From: Candidatus Aenigmatarchaeota archaeon
Lineage (GTDB): Archaea > Aenigmatarchaeota > Aenigmatarchaeia > Aenigmatarchaeales > JACQIB01
Assembly (NCBI GenBank): GCA_016198755.1
Contig: JACQIB010000004.1
Location: forward strand, 1 to 64,000
DNA: 64,000 nt
Direction: 5' to 3'
Shown: positions 16,458-24,900 of the stretch, in pieces
Position numbering within the stretch: position 1 is the first letter of the stretch
How the letters are laid out: the number at the start of each line of letters is the position of its first letter
Position numbers and translations under genes: made by a program
Notes under the pieces: model-generated
Databases searched by the model: none
What the model was told of the DNA's origin: nothing
What the model saw: only the letters and a program-made list of their open reading frames with translations

Positions 16458-19400
16458 TTTCTATCACACTCCTCATAGTTTTTATAGTTTTATCAAGATA
16501 TGTTTTCGTGGCCGGGGAAAGTCTGCTTATTATATCATTCAGTTGATGATTTACAATATCATCACTTAGATTTAAGGTCTTTAAGTATGCAATATCAGAA
16601 ATATTTTCTTCTCCAATGGATAATATTTTATCGGATTTATTATAAAAATATTTTATATTAGATAACAATGACTGTACAGTCTCACTCCACCCCTTTACCA
16701 TTCTCGGATCTTCTTTAAGTACAAGATAATCGGCAATCAAGCGTTCTTCTATGGTTTCTGTAAGCTCCTTTTTGGCTGCTTCGGATATATCCAACTTATC
16801 CACCATTTTAGCAATATCATTTTCTGTCGGTATCTTTCCAGCAGCTCTTAGCTCTTCTTTCAATATTTCCTTTGTCTCGTGGCGCATTCCAAATTCGAAT
16901 CCGTCTTCAGATAGTTTGGCAGCTTTTATAGGGTTTACACCCAATATTTTTGTTCCCTTTACAACTCCAAAAGAAGCATCTAGTCCCTCGCTGTCTACAA
17001 TATAATTTGTAAAGCTTTTGTCCGATAATATGCGCTCTATTCTATTGTTGGATATTCCGGATTTCGAGAGCTTTGAAGCAAATCTAGCTAATCGCCCAGC
17101 TTCTGTTGTTGTCAATTTCCTTCCAGTTTTTAGAACAATACGTCCCACAAGTTCGACAGCTTCCTCTCCGTTTGCTTTTATTAGCGTTTGAAGACCTTTG
17201 CGCCCAATCATTTCAACAAGTAACTTTACACCCGATTTTGTTGGCATTTCTATAACGCCACCTATTGGCATAAGATCTGCCATATCCCAAGCATCTAGAA
17301 CCAATCCAGCACCCATAAACTCTACAATCGCCTGTTCAGCATGAATTTCACTTATGCCTAACTGCTGGGAAATTACAAGAGGTGCATCTTCCCCATATCG
17401 CATAACAGCATCATCTACTATCATCTGATCAGTTGGATTTCTTTTATAGGGTTCAATAAATGTGTAATAGAAATTATTTGAAATTGTTGACACCCTATCT
17501 GATACGGTCTTTCCTACATTTTTTACTATGTTAAACATTCCAAAAAATCCATAATTTTGATAAGAATCATTAAATACATTGTCTAGATTAGACAAAAGCT
17601 CTATATATTTTTCCCTACTTCCAACTGTTCCTTTATCTATAGTATTTTTCAGCCAGCTGTCTAATAAAGTCTTTATTTTGCCGTATTTTTCTTTGCTAAC
17701 TAAGCCATTATTAATAAAGAAACTAGAAAGATTGCCGGCGTTCTTTATTGAGAGCTTATCCCCAGACCTCTCTGCCAATAACTCAGCAGCTACAATTTGT
17801 TCGAGCTCGCGCTTTGTAAGTTTAACATCTGGATGTTCTGTGTATCTTTCTATTAAATAAAGTTGCTGCATAACAAAATAATTAACTTTAGAATTAAATT
17901 GTTCTACACCTGCTTTAACTCTTATTAAATCGTCCGCCTCAAGTTCATCAAGCCATGTATTGGTGTAGTATCTTGCGCTATCCAACTGAAGATCCCATCG
18001 GTTCTGATAACGGTTCTGATGTATGTACAGGTGTGCCATCTCATGTGCTATAGTTGATTTAGTTACAAAACTATAAACATCTACAGTTTCTTGTATCTTA
18101 TCATCTACCTCTCGGTATATCTTATCTGTTGGAGTTTTCAATACAATGAAATTCAGACTTGCCTCAGCATTTCTATCATCTCCAATATTTCCTAAGGCCA
18201 CAAAATCAGGCTTTATACCAAAATTAGCTTCTTGTTTCTCTATTTCACGTTCCAATATGCTACGCTCTTCTTGTGGTAGTGTACTTAGTGGTTTCCAGCC
18301 TTCTATCAAAGCATGAAGTCCATCGCTAGCATGAAATATGGCGCCTTTTGTCCAATCTAGAATATTGCTTACCCCATTCATAATGTTTTGCGGTATACTA
18401 GAGATTCCATTAATATTAATCGTATTTCTGTTGTTTTCATTATCCTCTGCTATCTCTAAAAATTTATTGCTCATGCTACTAAGTTTCTGGGAGTTCTCAT
18501 ACCCAATCCCAGCGCTCCCAGATAAAACTCTCAACTCCTTAGCAGCCTCCATAGTAGATAATTTACCTGAGCCAGCCAGTTTATTCACCCAGGCAACCTG
18601 CTCAGCAACCTTCTCCAGTTCTTCCTTCTCTTTCTTTTTCTTAGCCTGTTCCTGAAACCCCTTTATAATAGATTCAATCTCAGCCTGCCGTTTCTTTATT
18701 TCCGGAACCCTAATCTCATTATAATACTTTTCCTCTTTTCCAATATTGTTCCAGAAAGTTTTTAATCTTTCTCCGGGGCCGGCAGAGGAGTTTCCATATT
18801 TTCTATTGTTGGAGTTTCTAAGAGCAGCATAACCAACTCCAACAGCAGCTACTCCAGCTAAACCGGCAGCGAGCGGGATTGCAGAAGAACTAGAATCTGT
18901 TCCTGCGCTGTTAGAGCCGCCACCGGAATCCTGAACAAACGGGTTTCCTGTTATTGGCAGAACAATTGGGGTTTCTGTTATTTCCAGGTTGTAATCCTTG
19001 CTCTTGCTAATCCCATACTCATTGTAAACAGCTGTTATTTTAACAGAGTATTTTCCTGTCTGGTTAATATTCAAAGTTAACGGAACTTCTGTTTGCCCGT
19101 CCAAATCCAGAGTATCTTCTATGGGCAGAGCAACACTCTTCCCGTTTTCAAACAGTTCGGCATAAACTGTTGCATTCCCTGCACCGTTAACCAAAACTGT
19201 TATTGTTGGATCTTCAACTGTAACAGAATAGCTGGAAAGCCCTAAAATATCCAGAGACTTTTGCACAAAACTCATGTCAAATTTCTTGAAACCACCCGGT
19301 CTGGGGTTTGGTTCTGCATAAGTGGAGACCCAGCAATTTATATTATTTATGCCTGGCTTTACCTTACTGGAAATGTCAGCCATAAGGTTGTACTTTTCGT

Positions 19401-20217
19401 GGGTGTTTTGTGAAAATCCCACTGTTTCTCCAGTCCAGTCACCGTTTACAGAACACCAAAATTTATCTTTACTCCCAATATCGGCGATATTTGTTCCAAG
19501 CAACAGGTAAGAGTTCTCTGTGCTGGAAATATAGAAGGATTTCTTGAAAGCAGTCCCGCCCCAATTAGCCCATGGCCATGCAGAATTTTCAAAACAGCCA
19601 TAAGATTCCTCTGGATAATCATAACAGAAATAGAATTTGGCTTCTGTTCCTGTATCAATAGGCCTGTTATTAACAAACCAGTGATTCCAGTCATTGCTCC
19701 ATGCCAATTGAGAATCGGAGACTGGAGTAAACTGGCCGTAAAAATAGGCTTGTTTATTGTTCCAGTAATCTGCACCCTTGCCCCAGATTGAACAGGCAAC
19801 TAAATTGATTCCTGTCTTTAGATAGTCTGATAAATGTATATCTTGGGAGTCGACTTTCTGGTCATTGATATAGCAGGTTCCTGCATATCCCTCCCAGGCT
19901 CTGAACCATAAATCCTCCCCATTCCAGTTTATTGTTTTCCTGAAGTAAACTGGATCGCTGCCCGTAATTCCTATATTTTTTATTCCGTCTCCAACCCTGT
20001 CTACCCATACTGTATAGCTATCTCCTGGACAATTGCCAGAGCTATAGGAAGAATCATCATAATTTATTTTATACCAATCGGGTCCGGGAGTCATGTATCC
20101 ACAGCTTCCATGGGAAACAAACATTCTCCAGCTGTTATCAGTGGAAAAAGCAAAGGAAACAGTTGGTATAGTTAAGAGAAAAAGGGTAGCTGCCACTATA
20201 CAAAATAATTTGTTCAT
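16450..20217 (-). CDS. Polymorphic-toxin-like protein C with HEMAH metallopeptidase domain
   Basis: The 1255-residue product has the same 23-residue signal peptide as B, which is why 20217 is chosen, although a TATA box 26 nt before ATG 20289 would allow 24 more residues. Two jelly-roll-like ectodomain units (about 25-320) and one Ig-like strand set precede PFVQD (426-430), a membrane segment (about 450-470) and the coiled coil shared with A. A zinc-peptidase domain follows: HEMAH at 725-729 and DELEAD about 30 residues later as third ligand, homologous to the end of protein E. Then come a hydrophobic stretch (about 950-985), a GRKLTT unit (about 1030) and a last domain containing HETKE. The final 300 nt are A+T-rich. 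The stop is overlapped by the next gene. Confidence 0.75.
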   Translation of the reverse strand: MNKLFCIVAATLFLLTIPTVSFAFSTDNSWRMFVSHGSCGYMTPGPDWYKINYDDSSYSSGNCPGDSYTVWVDRVGDGIKNIGITGSDPVYFRKTINWNGEDLWFRAWEGYAGTCYINDQKVDSQDIHLSDYLKTGINLVACSIWGKGADYWNNKQAYFYGQFTPVSDSQLAWSNDWNHWFVNNRPIDTGTEAKFYFCYDYPEESYGCFENSAWPWANWGGTAFKKSFYISSTENSYLLLGTNIADIGSKDKFWCSVNGDWTGETVGFSQNTHEKYNLMADISSKVKPGINNINCWVSTYAEPNPRPGGFKKFDMSFVQKSLDILGLSSYSVTVEDPTITVLVNGAGNATVYAELFENGKSVALPIEDTLDLDGQTEVPLTLNINQTGKYSVKITAVYNEYGISKSKDYNLEITETPIVLPITGNPFVQDSGGGSNSAGTDSSSSAIPLAAGLAGVAAVGVGYAALRNSNNRKYGNSSAGPGERLKTFWNNIGKEEKYYNEIRVPEIKKRQAEIESIIKGFQEQAKKKKEKEELEKVAEQVAWVNKLAGSGKLSTMEAAKELRVLSGSAGIGYENSQKLSSMSNKFLEIAEDNENNRNTININGISSIPQNIMNGVSNILDWTKGAIFHASDGLHALIEGWKPLSTLPQEERSILEREIEKQEANFGIKPDFVALGNIGDDRNAEASLNFIVLKTPTDKIYREVDDKIQETVDVYSFVTKSTIAHEMAHLYIHQNRYQNRWDLQLDSARYYTNTWLDELEADDLIRVKAGVEQFNSKVNYFVMQQLYLIERYTEHPDVKLTKRELEQIVAAELLAERSGDKLSIKNAGNLSSFFINNGLVSKEKYGKIKTLLDSWLKNTIDKGTVGSREKYIELLSNLDNVFNDSYQNYGFFGMFNIVKNVGKTVSDRVSTISNNFYYTFIEPYKRNPTDQMIVDDAVMRYGEDAPLVISQQLGISEIHAEQAIVEFMGAGLVLDAWDMADLMPIGGVIEMPTKSGVKLLVEMIGRKGLQTLIKANGEEAVELVGRIVLKTGRKLTTTEAGRLARFASKLSKSGISNNRIERILSDKSFTNYIVDSEGLDASFGVVKGTKILGVNPIKAAKLSEDGFEFGMRHETKEILKEELRAAGKIPTENDIAKMVDKLDISEAAKKELTETIEERLIADYLVLKEDPRMVKGWSETVQSLLSNIKYFYNKSDKILSIGEENISDIAYLKTLNLSDDIVNHQLNDIISRLSPATKTYLDKTIKTMRSVIENV
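18437..18871 (-). repeat. Linker cassette shared by A, B and C (copy C)
   Basis: Minus-strand counterpart of 1-435, gap-free and about 95% identical by eye. With copies A and B in the opposite orientation, recombination between them could invert the intervening DNA or convert one gene end to another. Confidence 0.85.
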
Positions 20218-20310
20218 ACTGCTGGCCCCAAAAGAGAAATAGTTTTTTGGGAATAAAAAGGCGTTCTTTGTATTCGTCAATTGCTGCATAGATAAAGTGG
20301 GGGAGAAATC

Positions 20311-20318
20311 TATTTAAA
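20311..20318 (-). promoter_or_regulatory. TATA box of gene C
   Basis: Minus-strand TTTAAATA centred about 26 nt before an ATG at 20289 that is in frame with gene C. Gene B has a TATA-like box and a leader start at the equivalent place. Confidence 0.65.
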
Positions 20319-20332
20319 ACTGGTTTTGGGCT

Positions 20333-20358
20333 ATTTTACTCGGACAGGTGGGTAAAAT
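20333..20358. promoter_or_regulatory. Palindrome upstream of gene C
   Basis: ATTTTACTC and GGGTAAAAT form 9 nt arms (one wobble) around 8 nt, 15 nt before the TATA box. It is equivalent to 5686-5706 before gene B. The rest of 20218-20393 holds only the leader of gene C. Confidence 0.4.
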
Positions 20359-20393
20359 TATAGGATATTTCAATTGAGCACACAATTTCCCTT

Positions 20394-21758
20394 TCATTTG
20401 TAATAAGTCCCTTTTCCAGGTGACCAACAGAGTGTGTACGCATGTTTCACATCCGGGAAATACGGGTTCCACGAAACATAATATGTAGTGCAAGACTCTT
20501 GTCTTCCAGTATTAGTGTTATATGTTTTGGCAGTTCCCCAATCTTTGTTAGAGCCTAAATCAGTGACGTTCGATGTAACGGTTTTATACTGCTCTCTGAA
20601 TGCGGCTCTATACATTTCTGCGCTGTCATAACTGTTTTTATCATAAGCTGTACCTTTCAATATATCATCGGAACATGTGAGAGGATATGATGTTACGCCA
20701 TCTGCAGTCTTATAGCCTGGTATAAAAACCCTCCCTATACAGTCTATATATGAAGAGTCGGAAATCACGAATAATCCGTTAGTGTTTTGAACATAGAACT
20801 CCTTAAGCCAAATATTCTGGGAGCCTTTTACTTCGAATGCATTCTGAGAGTTAATGATTTTAATATTGTTTAACAGTAACATTTCAGAGTTTTCAATTAA
20901 AATCCCATTTTCAAATTCTCCACCTATATTACAATCTATTATAGTAGCTCTTAAAGATGGACCTTTGCTGTCTAGATCAGGACCGTTTGCACTTCTTATT
21001 CTTATGCCATATTTCCCAGACCCTTTTATTAGAGAGTTCCCACAATCCAGCCTGGGATAACTCCCCGCAATATCTATCTCACCCTCGTATACTCCTTCGT
21101 CTGTAACCGTTACCCATGCGTTAGGAATAGCCTTGAATGCGTCACTTATCTCTGTGAAATCACACCTATCGCTCTTGCAAACCGTAAAGCTTTTGTCCCT
21201 TCTTTGCGGTTCTATATAAAATTCTACAGGGAACTCATTTTCCTGCCCATTTCCGACAAACTTTACAGTTGCATTATATCTTCCAGCCACAACGCCTATA
21301 GTAGTATTAAATATTGCAGTAATCTCGGCTGGCAATGATGTTTCACCAGGAATGGATAGTACTTTTATACCCCATACCCCGTTATCCGGAGTAAAATTAT
21401 GATTGATATAGCTTTTGATATTTCCTTCATAAACCTCATCTGGCTCTACCAGAAACTTTACATAGCCGGCTTCTCCCGGGTTTATAGAAAGTTTGGAATC
21501 TATAACGCTGATTTTGAACCCTGATTTCAGAGCCTTCTGTGTGGTAGTAGTTGTTTCGATTGTATTTTCTGCGGCTGGTGTTGAAATGTCCGGTTCATTT
21601 TTAATCACATCACCCGTTGGACTACCTGTTGAACTATCCTGTATAGACTCTATACCTATGCTATAAGCTGCGGCTACAAAAACCAGAATACATATAGCTG
21701 TTACAATCAAGAGTTTTGAAGTCTTGCCTTTGTAGTGTTTCACAGCCATAAACAACAT
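20394..21758 (-). CDS. Membrane-anchored beta-helix surface protein
   Basis: The 454-residue product has one N-terminal membrane anchor (about 18-36), a Thr-rich linker, an Ig-like domain (about 70-185) and a right-handed parallel beta-helix (about 190-370) with short repeated strands such as NGILIENSEMLLLNNIKI. The C-terminal 80 residues are Tyr- and Thr-rich with paired cysteines. The start ATG 21758 lies about 25 nt after TATATAAA (21779-21786), so a leaderless transcript is expected. Beta-helix proteins on the surface usually bind or cleave polysaccharide; no catalytic residues were identified. Divergent from the M6 peptidase gene. Confidence 0.6.
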   Translation of the reverse strand: MLFMAVKHYKGKTSKLLIVTAICILVFVAAAYSIGIESIQDSSTGSPTGDVIKNEPDISTPAAENTIETTTTTQKALKSGFKISVIDSKLSINPGEAGYVKFLVEPDEVYEGNIKSYINHNFTPDNGVWGIKVLSIPGETSLPAEITAIFNTTIGVVAGRYNATVKFVGNGQENEFPVEFYIEPQRRDKSFTVCKSDRCDFTEISDAFKAIPNAWVTVTDEGVYEGEIDIAGSYPRLDCGNSLIKGSGKYGIRIRSANGPDLDSKGPSLRATIIDCNIGGEFENGILIENSEMLLLNNIKIINSQNAFEVKGSQNIWLKEFYVQNTNGLFVISDSSYIDCIGRVFIPGYKTADGVTSYPLTCSDDILKGTAYDKNSYDSAEMYRAAFREQYKTVTSNVTDLGSNKDWGTAKTYNTNTGRQESCTTYYVSWNPYFPDVKHAYTLCWSPGKGTYYK

Positions 21759-21778
21759 TAATTATTACTTCTTAGTAG

Positions 21779-21879
21779 TATATAAATGTATGCACGAGCG
21801 GTTTCGTAAACTTTTTACCCGCGGAGGAGAGTAAATTAATTTATAACTTATAGGTAGTAAAATAACATAGCTTTAAATA
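21779..21879. promoter_or_regulatory. Divergent promoter region with palindrome
   Basis: The minus-strand TATA box at 21779-21786 serves the beta-helix gene; TTTAAATA at 21872-21879 lies 26 nt before ATG 21903 of the peptidase gene. Between them, 21814-21835 has TTTACCC and GAGTAAA arms similar to the palindromes before genes B and C. Confidence 0.6.
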
Positions 21880-21902
21880 CGTCTCTATTATAGTTAATTC
21901 TT

Positions 21903-24900
21903 ATGGAAACCCATGGTTTTGGTGGGAGAAAAATTATCTTGGTTACAATTGCTCTTTTTCTAACATTTTCCCTTATATCTTTTGGAGTTTTTGCTGTTCC
22001 AACTAATCCTTCAGCCTCCTGCTGGAAAACAAAAACCTGTCCTATAGATCCTGATCAGCCGGCAGACAAAACTTCTGTACAAAAACCTGTCCCACAGTTG
22101 CACTCAGCGGGCTCTCCAACACTTCCAATAGATGGCTCAAAAGGCATACAAAAAGTTCTTGTTATTCCTGTTACTTTTTCTGATATATCGCCTACAAAAA
22201 CAATAGCAGAGGCAAATGCAAGCCTGCAAAAGCTTGTGGATTATTATAAAGAGGTTTCATATGGGAAGCTGGAGCTGGAGGTTGTTTTTGCAAGCACAGA
22301 CTGGGTAGAGCTTTCAGAAACAATGGCATGGTATGGGGAGGATACAGAAGATGAGATAGATCCTTATACAGGACTGCTTTTTGTGGATGCCATAGCTGCT
22401 GTGGATGCTGATGTGGATTTCAATGGCTTTGATCATATTCTGGTTTTGCATGCTGATAGGGATCAGGCTGCTGACTCCGATTGCACAGATTGTATATGGT
22501 CTTCCCGCATAAAGTTTGGAACGCCTATAGTTACAGATGATGGGGCAACTATAAACGGGGCTTTAACTGTTGCAGAAATAAAGAGTTATGATGAGCCAGA
22601 GTTTTCTCTTGGAACTGCAGCACACGAGCTTGCGCATGATATAATTTCCCCAGTAACAGGGCGCGGAGCTTATGATTTGTATAATATTTTAACTGGGGCT
22701 TCTGTGGTAGGAAAATGGAGTTTGATGGATTCTGGAGCTTGGCTTAATCCACCTGCCCATTTAGACCCTCTGCACAAGAGCTTATATGAGTGGACAGCAG
22801 ATGCGGAAATGCAAGTGCCTGTCGGGGAGTCAAGAATTGTTACTTTAAAACCTTCTGCAGATAATCCTAACTTTTTAACTGTAATAGGTTCTAAAACAGA
22901 GTTGTTCTTTGTGGAAAACAGGATTGCAAAGGGCTTTGATACAAAGGTACCAGAGGAGGGTGTTGTTATATGGCATTTTGATTTAGTAAACCTGTTTTTG
23001 GGAAACCTTTTCAATGCTTTGGATCCGCCTGGGCTTGCAGTAGAGAGCCTTTCCACGATTAATAATGCTGCTTTCGTAGACGGGGAAGCTTTTAAAACCC
23101 CGCTGAGTGATTTGAACGATGGAACAACTACTGGCATTGTTATAGACCAGATAAAACGCACAGGTGAGGAGTTTAGCTTTAGAATAAACAATAATGATAC
23201 AACTCCACCGGATTTGAAGGTTGTTTTGCCCTCTCCAGTTGAGGCCACAAAGGATGTTTCAATTGTTTTGGACTCACCGGATGCTGTTTCTTGCACTTAT
23301 TCCCGCGAAGGTTTGGTAAATCCTCTAGAACTCGAGTGGGATGGAAAAAACTGGAAAGGAATGGATACTCCTGGGGATGGCAAGTTTGTATACTCTTTCG
23401 AGTGCAAAGATGCAGCAGATAATACTGCTTCAAAGGAGCTGGATGTTCTTGTTGATTCAACCCCACCAACAATAAATGTGCTTTTACCCGAGCCTGTCAC
23501 AACCAGCAAAGATATTATAATAAATATTAAAACAGACTTGGATGTTGTTTCATGTACATATTCGCGCCCAGGGGTTGATGCTGTTAATTTAGAAGAATTG
23601 GGGGGTATATGGAAGGGTACAGATTCGCTGGAAGAGGGGAAGACAGAGCTTTCGTTCAAATGCACTGACAACGCAGGGAACAGCGCTTCCACAACCTTTA
23701 CAGTTACAATAGATAAAACACCTCCTTCTATTACAGTCTTATCACCTGCAGCTACTGTAGATAAGGACACTATTTTAAAAACAGCTGATGTTTCAGTTGA
23801 GATAAAAGCAGATGATGATGCTACATATTGTTCCTATTCACGCACTGGACTGGAGAAGGCTGTTGAATTAATTAAAGAAGGGGAGGTTTGGAAGGCTTCA
23901 GATACTCTGTCAGAGGGGTTGACTTCGTTTGTTTTTGCCTGCAATGATAATGCAGGGAATATTGCAATAACCCCACAGTTCCACATGGTTCTTGTAGATT
24001 TGTCCCCTCCAACACTTAAGACAAAATATATTGAGGATGGAACTGTTTTTGCAGGATTTGATCCGCAGCTTTTGAAGCCGTTTGAAATAACAGTGGATGA
24101 TGCTTGCTTGGATCCGAAGTCCACAGGTTTGAAGGTGGATGGAATTGATTTAACATCACTGGAAACGGGTGTAGGAATAGCCTTTCCTGGACCGCCCATC
24201 GAGGGTTTGCAATGCACTTCGGGTATTTCCTTTCTATACCGGTTAAATCTAAGCGAATATTCAGAAGGTTCCCATACTCTTGAGTTCAGGGCAGCTGATA
24301 TTTTGGGTAGGGAAACAGTAAAAACTTTCAATGTGGAATTTGCTCAGCGTTCTCCAGTAGCAACAATAGAGCTTGCTGAGGGACAGAAGGATAGGATAGA
24401 ATTTGGGGAGCTGTTCAGCATAGCTGCAGACTTCAAGATAGATGATATGTTAGTTTATCCAACAGCCAAAACTGTTGGCTCGCTTTTTAAGAGTCTGAAT
24501 GTTAGGTTAATTCCGCGGGTTGGGTTGTTTGGCTCGGAGCCTGTGCTATGCACAGAGTACAACGAGCCAGATACAGCAGATATATCAGAGACAATAGACT
24601 GCTTTGCAACAGGTATTGGGGGTCCGCAGCTAATTGTTGTAGAGGGATATGATACATACTCAAACTTTATTTCTCAGGGATTCATAGGCCCTACAGTTTA
24701 CAACGCAGAGCCCTCAGTTTTCGGCTCAGCCAAAATAGAAAATAAAAATTACGCGCTCAAAGAAGGCGATTTTGTTTTTGATGCAATAAGCGGGGATTAC
24801 AGTACAGGCATATTTCATGCTTCAGACGGGTTAAGTGGAACAGGGGCAAAGATATGGACTCTGAACTTTACTGTAAGCGCTATAGATTATAATGCTCCGG

